Source: Sphingomonas azotifigens NBRC 15497
GTDB taxonomy: Bacteria; Pseudomonadota; Alphaproteobacteria; Sphingomonadales; Sphingomonadaceae
Length of the DNA: 37,043 nt
Assembly: GCF_002091475.1 (NCBI RefSeq)
Contig: NZ_BCTR01000036.1
Location: forward strand, 1-37,043
Direction: 5' to 3'
Below are positions 1-9,134 of the stretch, piece by piece. The notes beneath the pieces were generated by a model. That model was not told where the DNA came from and did no database searches. It saw only the letters and a list, made by a program, of their open reading frames with translations. Positions within the stretch are counted from its first letter, which is position 1; each line of letters starts with the position of its first letter. A program made the position numbers and the translations under genes.

Positions 1-1
1 C

Positions 2-547
2 CCCGGCTATGGCGGCTCGTGCTTCCCCAAGGACACGCTGGCGCTGATGAAGACCGCGGCGGACAACGAGACGCCGCTGCGCATCGTCGAGGCGACGGTG
101 CAGGTGAACGATGCCCGCAAGCGCGCGATGGGTCGCAAGGTCATCAAGGCGATGGGCGGCGACGTCCGCGGCAAGACCGTCGGCATCCTCGGCCTGACCT
201 TCAAGCCGAATACCGACGACATGCGCGACGCGCCCAGCCTGTCGATCATCGCCGCGCTGCAGGATGCCGGCGCCACCGTGAAGGCCTATGACCCCGAGGG
301 CGTCGAGCAGGCTGCCAAGCTGCTCACCGACGTCGAATTCGTCGCCAATCCCTATGCGGCGGCCGAGGGTGCCGACGCGCTGGTGATCGTGACCGAGTGG
401 GACGCGTTCCGCGCGCTCGACCTCGTCCGCATCAAGAACAGCCTCAACGCCCCGATCCTCGTCGACCTGCGCAATATCTATCCGCCCGCCGAGCTCGAGC
501 GCGCAGGCCTGCAGTACACCGGCGTCGGCAAGCCGAGCCGCGACTGA
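2..547 (+). CDS. ugd: UDP-glucose 6-dehydrogenase, C-terminal part (5' end outside window)
   Basis: Oxidises UDP-glucose to UDP-glucuronate with NAD+, a cytosolic step supplying uronic acid for exopolysaccharide and glycolipids. The frame is open from the first bases and begins PGYGGSCFPKD, the family's active-site motif; the catalytic cysteine codon is at 20-22. The rest fits the C-terminal UDP-binding domain: GILGLTFKPNTDDMRDAPS at about 180-240, and a terminal VDLRNIY segment. About 181 residues are visible, where the full family protein has about 430-450, so the NAD-binding half lies upstream. A 10-bp perfect hairpin follows the stop. GDP-mannose dehydrogenase shares the cysteine motif, but KPNTDDMRDAPS is typical of UDP-glucose dehydrogenase. 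Confident. Confidence 0.95.
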   Translation, partial: PGYGGSCFPKDTLALMKTAADNETPLRIVEATVQVNDARKRAMGRKVIKAMGGDVRGKTVGILGLTFKPNTDDMRDAPSLSIIAALQDAGATVKAYDPEGVEQAAKLLTDVEFVANPYAAAEGADALVIVTEWDAFRALDLVRIKNSLNAPILVDLRNIYPPAELERAGLQYTGVGKPSRD

Positions 548-557
548 TCCGCTGCCT

Positions 558-584
558 GCCCCCGGCCGCAGGATGGCCGGGGGC
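558..584 (+). terminator. Hairpin terminator after ugd
   Basis: A perfect 10-bp GC-rich inverted repeat (arms 558-567 and 575-584, 7-nt loop) starts 11 nt after the ugd stop. No T-run follows, so it may act as a weak or Rho-assisted terminator. It separates ugd from the cys operon. Confidence 0.55.
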
Positions 585-648
585 GGGTATGCCGCGCTAA
601 ACATTTACTAGATCGCGCTGGCCTGCGGGGCTTTTTACATGCCCCTTC

Positions 649-1587
649 ATGCTGCAAACGAGCACCATGGATTCCGTACCCGCGTCGCCCGCTCCGCTGA
701 CCCATCTCCAGCGGCTCGAGGCCGAGAGCATCCACATCCTGCGCGAAGTCGTCGCCGAGGCCGAGCGGCCGGTGATGCTCTATTCGATCGGCAAGGACAG
801 CGCGGTGATGCTGCACCTTGCGCGCAAGGCCTTCTATCCGGCGTCCCCGCCCTTCCCGCTGCTCCATGTCGACACGACCTGGAAGTTCAAGGCGATGTAC
901 GAACTGCGCGAGCGCGCGGCGGCCGCGGCGGGCATGGAACTGCTCGTCCACCAGAACCCGGAAGCCAAGGCGCGCGGGATCAATCCGTTCGACCATGGCG
1001 GTCTCCACACCGACCTGTGGAAGACCGAAGGGCTGAAGCAGGCGCTCGACAAGTACGGCTTCGACGCAGCGTTCGGCGGCGCGCGGCGCGACGAGGAGAA
1101 GAGCCGCGCCAAGGAGCGCATCTTCAGCTTCCGCACCGCCAGCCACCGCTGGGACCCGAAGAACCAGCGCCCCGAGCTGTGGCGGCTCTACAATGCCCGC
1201 AAGGCCAAGGGCGAGAGCATTCGCGTCTTCCCCCTCTCCAACTGGACCGAGCTCGACATCTGGCAATATATCCTGGCTGAGAACATAGAGATCGTGCCCC
1301 TCTATTTCGCCGCCCCCCGCCCGACGGTGGAGCGCGACGGCATGCTGCTGATGGTCGATGACGAGCGCTTCCGCCTGCACCCCGGCGAAGTCCCGGTCGA
1401 GCGTTCGATCCGCTTCCGCACCCTCGGCTGCTACCCGCTAACCGGTGCGGTGGAGAGCACCGCCGACACGCTGGAAAGCGTGATCCAGGAAATGCTGCTC
1501 ACCACCACCAGTGAGCGCCAGGGCCGCGCGATCGACCACGACCAGGCCGCGAGCATGGAGAAGAAGAAGCAGGAGGGGTATTTCTGA
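649..1587 (+). CDS. cysD: Sulfate adenylyltransferase subunit 2 (CysD)
   Basis: Catalytic subunit of ATP sulfurylase. It makes adenosine 5'-phosphosulfate (APS) from sulfate and ATP, with the GTPase subunit CysN driving the reaction. The protein has the ATP-pyrophosphatase loop [10 protein letters not shown] about 50 residues in, then HVDTTWKF, the conserved [16 protein letters not shown] block, and [15 protein letters not shown]. The C-terminus EKKKQEGYF is typical of CysD. Length is 312 aa from the ATG at 649, or 306 aa from the ATG at 667; E. coli CysD has about 302. Neither start has a clear Shine-Dalgarno sequence, so the exact start is open. It is the first gene of cysD-cysNC-cysQ. A 5-bp hairpin (627-631 with 641-645) sits directly upstream of 649. 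Confidence 0.95.
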   Translation: MLQTSTMDSVPASPAPLTHLQRLEAESIHILREVVAEAERPVMLYSIGKDSAVMLHLARKAFYPASPPFPLLHVDTTWKFKAMYELRERAAAAAGMELLVHQNPEAKARGINPFDHGGLHTDLWKTEGLKQALDKYGFDAAFGGARRDEEKSRAKERIFSFRTASHRWDPKNQRPELWRLYNARKAKGESIRVFPLSNWTELDIWQYILAENIEIVPLYFAAPRPTVERDGMLLMVDDERFRLHPGEVPVERSIRFRTLGCYPLTGAVESTADTLESVIQEMLLTTTSERQGRAIDHDQAASMEKKKQEGYF

Positions 1588-1610
1588 TGGCGGCGCAGGC
1601 GCACCTGACT

Positions 1611-1771
1611 CCCTCCCCCCTTGCGGGGGAGGGCCGGGGAGAGGGGTTCGGCCGGACGGGCTCGATGCCCGTTCGGGCGATGCGAGGCGCGCAGGACGCG
1701 CGTCTTCGCGCGCGCCCTCTCCCTCCCACCGCTGCGCGGCGGGCCCCTCCCTCCCCCGCGAAGGGGGAGGG
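1611..1771. repeat. Composite palindromic repeat between cysD and cysNC (copy 1)
   Basis: Three paired segments make a branched structure. Hairpin A has 9-bp arms 1611-1619 and 1625-1633 (CCCTCCCCC/GGGGGAGGG). A long-range arm GGGAGAGGG at 1637-1645 pairs with CCCTCTCCC at 1715-1723, enclosing about 70 nt with its own short palindromes. Hairpin B has arms 1749-1757 and 1763-1771 with the same sequence as hairpin A. The same plan and much of the same sequence recur at 12511-12681, which identifies a dispersed repeat family. It fills most of the cysD-cysNC gap. Confidence 0.8.
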
Positions 1772-1840
1772 GATCGCGCAGCTCGCCCGATCGCCTTTCC
1801 CGAACCCCATCCCGCAAGGGGAGAGGAAGCAGGTGCTACA

Positions 1841-3754
1841 ATGACCGCCTACCGCCCCGACGCGCTGATCGCTTCCGACATCTCCGCCTATCTCGAGCTG
1901 CACCAGCACAAGTCACTGCTGCGCTTCCTCACCTGCGGTTCGGTCGACGACGGCAAGTCGACGCTGATCGGCCGGCTGCTCTACGATTCGAAGCAGATCT
2001 TCGAGGACCAGCTTTCCGCGCTGGAGAACGACTCAAAGCGCGTCGGCACCCAGGGCCAGGCGATCGACTTCGCGCTGCTGGTCGACGGGCTCGCCGCCGA
2101 GCGCGAGCAGGGCATCACCATCGATGTCGCCTATCGCTTCTTCGCGACCGAGAAGCGCAAGTTCATCGTCGCCGACACGCCCGGCCACGAGCAGTATACC
2201 CGCAACATGGTCACCGGTGCCTCGACCGCCGACCTCGCCGTCATCCTGATCGATGCCCGCAAGGGCGTGCTGACCCAGACCAAGCGGCACAGCTTTCTCG
2301 CCCATCTGCTCGGCATCCGGCATCTGGTGGTGGCGGTGAACAAGATGGACCTGGTCGACTATGATCAGGATGCCTTCGAGCGGATCATCGACGACTATGC
2401 CGATTTCGCCCAGTCGATCGGCATCCAGCATTTTACCGCGATCCCGATCTCGGGCTTCCGGGGCGACAATGTCACGACGCGCAGCGACGCGATGCCCTGG
2501 TTCACCGGCCCGGTGCTGCTCGACCATATCGAAAGGGTCGAGGTCGATGCCGAGATCGATCGCATCAAGCCGTTCCGCATGCCGGTGCAATGGGTCAACC
2601 GGCCGAATCTCGACTTTCGCGGCTTTGCCGGGATGATCGCCAGCGGCACCGTCCGGCCGGGCGATCCCGTCCGCATTCTGCCGTCCGGCCGCACGAGCAC
2701 CGTCGCCCGCATCGTCGCGATGGGCGGCGACAAGGATGTGGCGGTCGCGGGCGAATCGATCACCCTCACGCTTGCCGACGAAGTCGACTGCTCGCGCGGC
2801 GACGTGATCGCCGCAGCGGACTCGCCGCCGCAGGCCGCCGACCAGTTCAAGGCCACTCTCGTCTGGATGGACCCGGCCGAACTGCTGCCCGGCCGTGCGT
2901 ATTGGCTCAAGCTCGGCACCCAGATGGTCAGCGCCGTCATCCGCGCGCCCGAACATGCGATCGACGTCAACACCATGGCGCGCATGCCTGCCAAGACGCT
3001 CGCGCTCAACGACATCGGCGTCGCCGAGTTGGTGACCGATCGTCCGCTGGTGTTCGAACCCTATGCCGAAAGCCATGATCTCGGCGGTTTCATCCTGATC
3101 GACAAGCTGACCAACGCCACCGTCGGCGCTGGCATGCTCGATTTCGCGCTGCGCCGCGCGCAGAACGTCCACTGGCAGGCGGTGGAGATCACGCGTGAGG
3201 CGCATGCCCAGCAAAAGGGCCAGCAGCCACGCCTGCTCTGGTTCACCGGCCTGTCCGGCTCGGGCAAATCGACCATCGCCAATCTGGTCGAGAAGAAGCT
3301 CCACGCGCTCGGCAAGCACAGCTTCCTGCTCGACGGCGACAATATCCGCCACGGGCTCAACCGCGACCTGGGTTTCAGCGATCAGGATCGGGTGGAAAAT
3401 ATCCGTCGGATCGGCGAGGTTGCCAAGCTGATGACCGATGCCGGCCTGATCGTGCTCACCGCCTTCATCTCGCCCTTCCGCGCCGAGCGCGCGATGGTGC
3501 GCTCGCTGCTGCCGGAGGGCGAGTTCTTCGAGATCTTCGTCGACACGCCGATCGACGTGGCGGAGCGCCGCGACGTGAAGGGCCTCTACAAAAAGGCCCG
3601 GGCCGGCGAGATCGCCAACTTCACCGGCATCTCCAGCCCCTACGAGCCGCCACTCGCGCCCGAGATCCGCATCGACACCACCCGCACTACCCCCGAAGAA
3701 GCCGCCGAGCAGATCGTTGAGGCGATCATGGGCGTGTGGAGCCCGATGCTGTGA
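1841..3754 (+). CDS. cysNC: Bifunctional sulfate adenylyltransferase subunit 1 / APS kinase (CysNC)
   Basis: Fusion of the GTPase subunit of ATP sulfurylase with APS kinase, giving PAPS from sulfate in one polypeptide (637 aa). The N-terminal GTPase part shows GSVDDGKS (33-40), DTPGH (112-116) and NKMD (167-170), followed by elongation-factor-like beta-barrel domains. The APS kinase part begins near residue 465 with P-loop GLSGSGKS (470-477), then [15 protein letters not shown] and FISPFRAER, all family signatures. The ATG at 1841 is preceded by purine-rich GAGAGGAAG and gives the usual CysN N-terminus; the frame is open further upstream through the repeat, but that part is not CysN-like. The stop overlaps the cysQ start. 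The fusion is common in alphaproteobacteria. Confidence 0.97.
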   Translation: MTAYRPDALIASDISAYLELHQHKSLLRFLTCGSVDDGKSTLIGRLLYDSKQIFEDQLSALENDSKRVGTQGQAIDFALLVDGLAAEREQGITIDVAYRFFATEKRKFIVADTPGHEQYTRNMVTGASTADLAVILIDARKGVLTQTKRHSFLAHLLGIRHLVVAVNKMDLVDYDQDAFERIIDDYADFAQSIGIQHFTAIPISGFRGDNVTTRSDAMPWFTGPVLLDHIERVEVDAEIDRIKPFRMPVQWVNRPNLDFRGFAGMIASGTVRPGDPVRILPSGRTSTVARIVAMGGDKDVAVAGESITLTLADEVDCSRGDVIAAADSPPQAADQFKATLVWMDPAELLPGRAYWLKLGTQMVSAVIRAPEHAIDVNTMARMPAKTLALNDIGVAELVTDRPLVFEPYAESHDLGGFILIDKLTNATVGAGMLDFALRRAQNVHWQAVEITREAHAQQKGQQPRLLWFTGLSGSGKSTIANLVEKKLHALGKHSFLLDGDNIRHGLNRDLGFSDQDRVENIRRIGEVAKLMTDAGLIVLTAFISPFRAERAMVRSLLPEGEFFEIFVDTPIDVAERRDVKGLYKKARAGEIANFTGISSPYEPPLAPEIRIDTTRTTPEEAAEQIVEAIMGVWSPML

Positions 3755-4470
3755 ACGACGCCCAGCTCGCCCATGCGATCGCCGAGGAAGCCGGCACGCT
3801 GCTGCTGCGGATCCAGCAGGAGTGCGCCGGCGGCGCGCGCGGGGATGCGGAGGCCAATGCACTGATCCTCGATCGCCTCCGTGCCGCCCGGCCCGACGAT
3901 GCCATCCTGTCCGAGGAATCCGCCGACGATCCCGTCCGGCTTGGCCGCAGCCGCGTCTGGATCGTCGACCCGCTCGACGGCACCCGGGAATTCGCCGAGC
4001 GCCGCGAGGACTGGGCGGTGCATGTCGCGCTCGCGATCGACGGCGCGCCGGCGGTGGGTGCGGTTGCGCTGCCCCGGCTGGGCGTGACGCTCGCCAGCGA
4101 CACCCCGCCCCCGCTGCCGCCCGCCCAGCACCCGCCGCGCATGCTGGTCAGCCGGACGCGTGCCAGCCAGCTCTGCGCCGAGGTGGGCAGCACGATCGGC
4201 GCGGTGCATGTCGGCATGGGCTCGGCCGGCGCGAAGGCGATGGCGGTGGTCCGCGGCGAAGCGGAGATCTACCTCCATTCCGGTGGTCAGCATCAGTGGG
4301 ATAATTGTGCGCCGGTAGCGGTAGCGCTGGCGGCGGGGCTGCACGCCTCGCGCATCGACGGCAGCCCGATCGTCTACAATCAGCCGAGCACGAGCGTGCC
4401 CGATCTGCTGATCTGCCGTCGCGAATGGGCAGCGCCGGTGCTGGAGGCGGTGGCCGACTGCAACCGTTGA
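3751..4470 (+). CDS. cysQ: 3'(2'),5'-bisphosphate nucleotidase (CysQ)
   Basis: Member of the inositol-monophosphatase superfamily. Predicted to hydrolyse PAP (and PAPS), recycling the inhibitory by-product of sulfate assimilation. Metal-binding signatures are LSEES (Glu55-Glu56), [10 protein letters not shown] (72-81) and QWDNCAP (Asp184). Length is 239 aa from GTG 3751. That start overlaps the cysNC stop (GTGA) and has GGAG nine bases upstream; GTG 3736 is an in-frame alternative. The usual DGSPVTEAD segment is shortened to GARGDAEAN, as I recall for the shorter mycobacterial-type CysQ. Translational coupling to cysNC supports PAP/PAPS over inositol phosphate as substrate. Confidence 0.9.
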   Translation: MNDAQLAHAIAEEAGTLLLRIQQECAGGARGDAEANALILDRLRAARPDDAILSEESADDPVRLGRSRVWIVDPLDGTREFAERREDWAVHVALAIDGAPAVGAVALPRLGVTLASDTPPPLPPAQHPPRMLVSRTRASQLCAEVGSTIGAVHVGMGSAGAKAMAVVRGEAEIYLHSGGQHQWDNCAPVAVALAAGLHASRIDGSPIVYNQPSTSVPDLLICRREWAAPVLEAVADCNR

Positions 4471-4634
4471 GGAAGCGTTACGGGTAAACCCGGATCGGAC
4501 TCGTCCCGAATGTCCGGCGTGGGGGCTTAGGGCTATCTGAAGGGCACGCGAACGGCAGCGTCTCCCCCTCGCTCCCTTCGCCAGTATCCGCGTACCGGCC
4601 AGCCCTGCTCTGACACAGGGCGCAGCCATTTTGG
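4471..4634 (+). other. Non-coding, possibly structured stretch after cysQ
   Basis: No plausible gene is seen. The stretch has several local inverted repeats, for example CGGGTAAACCCG just after the cysQ stop and CCGGA/TCCGG pairs around 4495-4520, and ends at the first strong terminator (4635-4683). It may be the cysQ 3' UTR or a small RNA; I do not recognise a known RNA family. Confidence 0.3.
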
Positions 4635-4686
4635 AACAAGTCGGCGCACCGCGACCGATCCCCCAGCGGGGCGCCGACTTGTTTTC
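4635..4686 (+). terminator. Intrinsic terminator, plus strand, downstream of cysQ
   Basis: A perfect 13-bp inverted repeat (arms 4635-4647 and 4671-4683) encloses a 23-nt loop, and the right arm runs into GTTTTC. It lies about 165 nt after the cysQ stop, so it probably ends the cys operon or an RNA in between. Confidence 0.7.
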
Positions 4687-4715
4687 AATTCGAAAGAGAA
4701 CTGCTTGCGCATCGT

Positions 4716-4756
4716 GGCCGGTCCGCTTCCTCCCTCAGCGGACCGGCCCTTCTTTT
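4716..4756 (+). terminator. Second intrinsic terminator, between convergent transcripts
   Basis: A perfect 12-bp stem (4716-4727 and 4737-4748, 9-nt loop) is followed on the plus strand by CTTCTTTT. It directly abuts the 3' end of the minus-strand receptor gene, so it can also serve that transcript as a bidirectional hairpin, although the minus strand has no T-run. Confidence 0.7.
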
Positions 4757-7526
4757 AGAAGGCGTAAGACAGGTTCAGCATGTAGGTGCGGCCGGCCTCG
4801 ATATAGCCGCCCGAGCGGTCGACCGAGAGCAGCCCCTTCCCCGAGCCATAGGTCGCCCAATAGGCGTGGCTGTCGAGCACGTTCTGCACCGATACGCCGG
4901 CGGTGAGCCCGTTGTGGAAGCTGTAGTTGATCGACGCGTTCATGTTCGACGTCGGCTGCAGATAGGTATCCGGCTGCGGATCGCGCACGTCGATCAGCTT
5001 CTTGCCGCTATAGGTGTAATCCACCGCCGCGGCGATGGCGCCATGGTTGTAGAACAGGCCGGCGTTGAACATCAGTTCGGGCGCGTTCGGCATCCGGCGG
5101 GTTGCCCGCTGCGTGCTGGTCACCTTGATGGTCGACTCGGCATGCTGCACCGTCACGCTGCCCTGCACGCCCAGACCGTCGAGCAGCCCCGGCAGGCCCT
5201 TCGGGCTGAACCGGGCAAAGGCTTCGGCGCCGTACACGCTGCCCTTGCCGCTGGTGTCGAGCATGTTGATCGTCACACCGTCGGGACCGACCAGCCCCTG
5301 GTCCGCCGGCAGGATCGTCGTGTCGGTCGAGGTCGAGAACATCACGTTGTTCAGGCGCTTGTAATAGGCCGCGATCGAGAACAGGTCGCTGCCCGCCCCC
5401 TTTTTCTCGAACGACGCATCGACGTTCCACGCCGTCGTCGCCCGCAGGTTCGGGTTGGAAACGGTGATCGAGGTCAGCCGCTTCACCGCCACCCCGTTGA
5501 CGATCTGGGTGTCATAGTTCTTCTGCGTCGGCCCGAGCAGCAGGGCGAAGGGCGGACGCGTATAGCTCTTGCGCACCGCGAACCGATACACGGTCGCTTC
5601 GTCCGGACGATACGACGCGATCAGGCTGGGCAGCCATTCGTCATAGGACTTGCTGCTGGTCGCGAAACCGCCGGTGTCACCGTCCTGCGCCCAATAGGTG
5701 GCACGGAAGCGGTTATGCTCGAAGCGCACGCCCGGGATCACCGAGAGATTGCCGAAATCCAGCGTGGCAAGCAGATAGCCGCTGGCGCGCTGCTCGGTGC
5801 CCTGGAGCAGGTTCTGCTGCAACACAGTCGGATTCACCGTGGCGAGTTGGCTCAGCGACAGCTGGCGTGCCTGGCCTTCGATGAAATTGTGGTCGGGGAT
5901 AACGATCGGCACCTGCGCGCCGCCGCGCATGAAGTCGTTCACCCGGCTGCCGGCGACCTTGTCGAGCGTCGGAATGACGCCGCTGGTGAAATCATATTCG
6001 AGCGATTCATCGATGTGATTCGAATCGCGATCCGACGATTCATACTTGGCGCCCGCCTGGATCGAGCTCAGGCCGCGCTCGGCGAGCTTGTAGGTGGCGT
6101 CGAAGCCGCCTTCGCCCTTGGAATCCGTGGCGTGCTCGAACTGCACGATCGAATAGGTTTCCTTGTAGTTCGCCAGATTGTTCAGATAGGCCGCCGCAGT
6201 GCTGTCGAGCACGACCTGCGGGTTGATGCGGTCGGCCGCCTGGGTGACGAGGCGGAAGGTTGCGGGACCGGTGGCGTTCGGGCCGATATAGGCGGGCGTC
6301 TGGAACTTCGCCTGCAGGCGGAACGGATAGCTCGTCTTGCCGCGCGAATAGGCGCCGTAGAAGTCGAGCGTCAGATGGTCGCCCATTCGCGCCTCGCCGC
6401 CCAGCTTGGAGACCACCATCTGCTGGTTGCTGTGCTCGGTGCGGAAATAGTTGCTGGCGCCGGTGCCGTAGATCGCGGCATAGCCTTGCGCGTCGTACAT
6501 GCCCTTGCCGCCGGGATTGGGATTGATCTGGCCGGACGACAGATCGACCTGGCGGATCGCCACCTGGTCCATCCAGCTCTTCAGCCGATATTCGCCATAG
6601 GTGGTGTGCGAATAGAGATCGAGATTGTCGCTCTTCCAGTCGAGGTTGAGCGTGCCGCCGAACCGCTCGATGTCGTTCTGGAACACGTTCCATTCGACGC
6701 CGCGCGGCATCAGGTTGTTGAGGTTGTCGCGCTGCTTGCCGCCATTGTTCTGGTACAGCACATAGTCCTTATGCAGCGCGACGGACTCGCTGTAGACCTT
6801 CTTCTTGCCGTAATAGGCCGAGGCATAGACGCCGAGATTGCCGAAGCGTTGCGCGGTCTCGATCTGCGCGGCACCGCCCCACGGATCCTGGTCGCGGGCG
6901 ACGGCGCGGCCGGCGATCTGGCCCTGCAGGCGGATCTTCACATAATGTTCGGGCAGGTCGAACGCGGTAGCCGGGCGGAAATCGATCACGCCGGCCAGCG
7001 CGTCGCCGTCCTGCGACGCGGTCGGCGCCTTGTCGACCCGCACTTGCGCCAGCGAGAAGGGCGACAGCACGTTCATCGAGATGGCGCGGTTGTTCTGGTC
7101 GGTTTGCGCCAGGCGCACGCCGTCGAACTGATAGGCGTTGTAGGTGCTGTCGAGGCCGCGGATCGTGACATATTGCGATTCGCCGGTAGCGGCCGCGTTA
7201 TAGCTCTGGTCCACCGACGCGCTGAGGCCCGGCAGGCGGGTGAGCAGATCGGCGAGGTTCTGCTGGGGCTGCGCGCGCAGTTCCTCCCCCGACACGATGG
7301 TGACGAGCGAGCGGTTCTTGACCTGCTCTTCCTGCGCCGCCTTGATCGCGGCACGCTGCCCGGTGACGACGATCGCCTCCGGCTCGCGCGTCTGCTCGTC
7401 GGTATCGGCGACGGACGCTGCGACGGCGTCCTCGCGCGGCGTCGCGGCAACGGCGTTGCTGTGCGCGATCAGTGCAACCGTGCCCCCGCCCAGAAGCAGC
7501 GCGATGCGCTTGTTCCAGTGTCCCAT
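4755..7526 (-). CDS. TonB-dependent outer-membrane receptor (TIGR01782-like), phytase-linked
   Basis: Energised outer-membrane importer of 923 aa. The N-terminus MGHWNKRIALLLGGG, a hydrophobic stretch, and an AVA-ATP cleavage-like site form a signal peptide. A TonB-box-like AIVVTGQR follows, then the plug (SGEELRAQPQQNLADLLTRLPG, YVTIRGLDSTYNAYQFDGVRL) and a long beta-barrel ending in the terminal phenylalanine SYAF expected of barrel proteins. The start at 7526 is chosen because the signal peptide begins there and AGAGGG lies upstream; the open frame continues to 7676 without signal-like sequence. It is divergent from a secreted histidine acid phosphatase across a palindromic site, which suggests import of a phosphorylated compound or its dephosphorylated product. 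The substrate itself is not readable from sequence. Confidence 0.92.
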   Translation of the reverse strand: MGHWNKRIALLLGGGTVALIAHSNAVAATPREDAVAASVADTDEQTREPEAIVVTGQRAAIKAAQEEQVKNRSLVTIVSGEELRAQPQQNLADLLTRLPGLSASVDQSYNAAATGESQYVTIRGLDSTYNAYQFDGVRLAQTDQNNRAISMNVLSPFSLAQVRVDKAPTASQDGDALAGVIDFRPATAFDLPEHYVKIRLQGQIAGRAVARDQDPWGGAAQIETAQRFGNLGVYASAYYGKKKVYSESVALHKDYVLYQNNGGKQRDNLNNLMPRGVEWNVFQNDIERFGGTLNLDWKSDNLDLYSHTTYGEYRLKSWMDQVAIRQVDLSSGQINPNPGGKGMYDAQGYAAIYGTGASNYFRTEHSNQQMVVSKLGGEARMGDHLTLDFYGAYSRGKTSYPFRLQAKFQTPAYIGPNATGPATFRLVTQAADRINPQVVLDSTAAAYLNNLANYKETYSIVQFEHATDSKGEGGFDATYKLAERGLSSIQAGAKYESSDRDSNHIDESLEYDFTSGVIPTLDKVAGSRVNDFMRGGAQVPIVIPDHNFIEGQARQLSLSQLATVNPTVLQQNLLQGTEQRASGYLLATLDFGNLSVIPGVRFEHNRFRATYWAQDGDTGGFATSSKSYDEWLPSLIASYRPDEATVYRFAVRKSYTRPPFALLLGPTQKNYDTQIVNGVAVKRLTSITVSNPNLRATTAWNVDASFEKKGAGSDLFSIAAYYKRLNNVMFSTSTDTTILPADQGLVGPDGVTINMLDTSGKGSVYGAEAFARFSPKGLPGLLDGLGVQGSVTVQHAESTIKVTSTQRATRRMPNAPELMFNAGLFYNHGAIAAAVDYTYSGKKLIDVRDPQPDTYLQPTSNMNASINYSFHNGLTAGVSVQNVLDSHAYWATYGSGKGLLSVDRSGGYIEAGRTYMLNLSYAF

Positions 7527-7688
7527 TGGTATGTCCCTCTTGTCGAATTGGCCCAGCAAGCTCCCCGCTGGCGCCGCCGCTCCTAGGGACGACGCGCTGC
7601 AACAAAGGGTAACTTTGGTTGCGATCGTGATGCGAAATCGTGACACAATTGCTGCGACGCAGCATAAGCTGCGCAATTCGTTCGGATA

Positions 7689-7710
7689 ATACCAATCGTC
7701 AAATTGGTAT
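7689..7710. promoter_or_regulatory. Palindromic operator-like site between receptor and phytase genes
   Basis: ATACCAAT at 7689-7696 is repeated in inverted orientation as ATTGGTAT at 7703-7710, with a 6-nt spacer. It lies 46 nt before the phytase start and 163 nt before the receptor start, a good place for a dimeric regulator controlling both. The half-site resembles those of GntR-family regulators, but I cannot name the protein. Confidence 0.5.
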
Positions 7711-7755
7711 GTTTTTTCGTCACAGGAGCTTCATGCGCCGAGGCTAGGCGGAGGC

Positions 7756-8967
7756 ATGATCGACCTTCGCCTCGCCGCCTGCGCGGCCGCCGCCCTGCTC
7801 GCGCCCCTGATCGCCGAAGCCCGTCCGCAACCCTCGTCACGGATCGAGCGGGTCGTGCTGCTGATGCGCCACGGCGTGCGATCGCCGCTCGATGGCGAGG
7901 TGCCGCCAGCGACCCGGACCGGCCAGCCCTGGCCGCGCTGGAGCGCGCCGGCCGAGCAGGTGACGCCGCACGGCGCCGAGGCGCTCCGCGCGCTCGCCCG
8001 GGCGGACCGTCGCTGGTTCGCCGCCGCCGGACTGGTCGTCGCGGACGGCTGCCCCGACCCTGCCACGCTGCGGCTCTGGACCAACAGTTCGCCGCGCACG
8101 ATCGCCAGCGGCGAGGCCTATGCGGCGGGCTTCGCGCCGGGCTGCGCGATTAGCGTCGGTCACAAGCCCGAAGGCACCAACGATCCGATCTTCGAGCCGC
8201 TCGGCGCGCACCCGGCTAGGTTCGACGCGAACCGCGCGGTGGAATCGATTGTCCGCTACACCGGCGGCGCCGAAGCCCTCACCCGCCGCCATGCCGCCGG
8301 TCTCGCGCTGCTGGAGCAGGTGCTGGCCTGCCCCGAGGCGCCGTGCAGCCCGGTGGATCCGTCGGCCGTGCGCGCGAGCGCCGACGGGCACGGCATCGAC
8401 TTCACCGGCGCGATCCGCGCCGCCTCGGGCACCGCGCAGGTCCTGATGCTCCAGTATCTGGAGGGCATGCCGATGGCGCAGGTCGGCTGGGGCCGTGCCA
8501 CGCCCGCACGGCTGGAGGCGATGGGCGCCGTCCACGGTGCGCTGTTCGACGTGTACAGCCGCCCGCCCTATATGGCCGCCTTCCAGATGGCCCCCACGGT
8601 CGACCGACTTACCCGCGATCTGACGGCATCGGACGCGCCCAAGCTCGACCTGCTGATCGGCCATGACACCAATGTCGCCGCGCTCGCCGCGGTGCTGGAC
8701 GTTTCGGTGCAGGCGCCGGGCTTCGCCAAGGACGATCCGGCGCCCGGCGGCGGGATCGCCATCGCGTTGGTTCGGGCGCCGGGCGGCGGCCAGGCGGTCC
8801 GGCTCTGGTATCGCAGCCAGAGCGCAGCGGACATGCGCGCAGCCCGTGATCGCGCCGTGTGGACGCCGCTGCGGCTGCCGGGCTGCGACGAGGGTGCCGA
8901 GCACCGCTGTGCGCTGCCGCGTTTCCTGAAGCGGCTGGCGGAGGCGACGGCGCCCGCGCGGGGGTAG
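7756..8967 (+). CDS. Histidine acid phosphatase / phytase-like (AppA family), secreted
   Basis: Hydrolyses phosphomonoesters through a phosphohistidine intermediate; 403 aa. A short signal peptide (hydrophobic residues 6-20, then AEA-RPQ) sends it to the periplasm. The catalytic motif RHGVRSP is at 38-44 and the proton donor HD at 303-304 (IGHDTNVAAL), as in AppA-type phytases and glucose-1-phosphatases. Six or more cysteines fit periplasmic disulfides. GGAGG precedes the ATG at good spacing. The divergent TonB receptor suggests a phytate or sugar-phosphate scavenging unit. The motifs do not separate phytase from glucose-1-phosphatase or a general acid phosphatase. Confidence 0.9.
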   Translation: MIDLRLAACAAAALLAPLIAEARPQPSSRIERVVLLMRHGVRSPLDGEVPPATRTGQPWPRWSAPAEQVTPHGAEALRALARADRRWFAAAGLVVADGCPDPATLRLWTNSSPRTIASGEAYAAGFAPGCAISVGHKPEGTNDPIFEPLGAHPARFDANRAVESIVRYTGGAEALTRRHAAGLALLEQVLACPEAPCSPVDPSAVRASADGHGIDFTGAIRAASGTAQVLMLQYLEGMPMAQVGWGRATPARLEAMGAVHGALFDVYSRPPYMAAFQMAPTVDRLTRDLTASDAPKLDLLIGHDTNVAALAAVLDVSVQAPGFAKDDPAPGGGIAIALVRAPGGGQAVRLWYRSQSAADMRAARDRAVWTPLRLPGCDEGAEHRCALPRFLKRLAEATAPARG

Positions 8968-9134
8968 GCCGCGATGGCGCAATGCGGTGCTTCAAGTACA
9001 GTGTGCCTTCCACGGCTCAGTAGAACATCCCAGGAATGCCAGGATATAGCTGTCACTCTATTGTGGTAGCTTGGCAGTTCGGCCAGTGTTGGCGCGTCGG
9101 CTAGCTGCTTTGTAGCTGCAGGAGAAAAGGGGGG

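Noticed and set aside
1587..1844. 85-aa protein encoded within the repeat as a functional gene
   Set aside because: Composition is low-complexity Arg/Pro/Ala from the palindromes, with no family resemblance; kept only as a coupling observation.
4866..7586. Very long open frame (906 codons) on the strand opposite the first TonB receptor
   Set aside because: It mirrors the receptor gene, has no ribosome-binding site or recognisable domain, and is His/Arg/Glu-biased as expected of an antisense frame in GC-rich DNA. The same holds for long frames opposite the other receptors (24650-26752, 26781-29240) and opposite cysNC (2033-3862).
7624..7643. Direct repeat ATCGTGA twice, considered as a Pho box for the phytase/receptor genes
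   Set aside because: Spacing is 13 nt rather than 11 and the repeat does not resemble CTGTCAT, so phosphate control by PhoB cannot be claimed.
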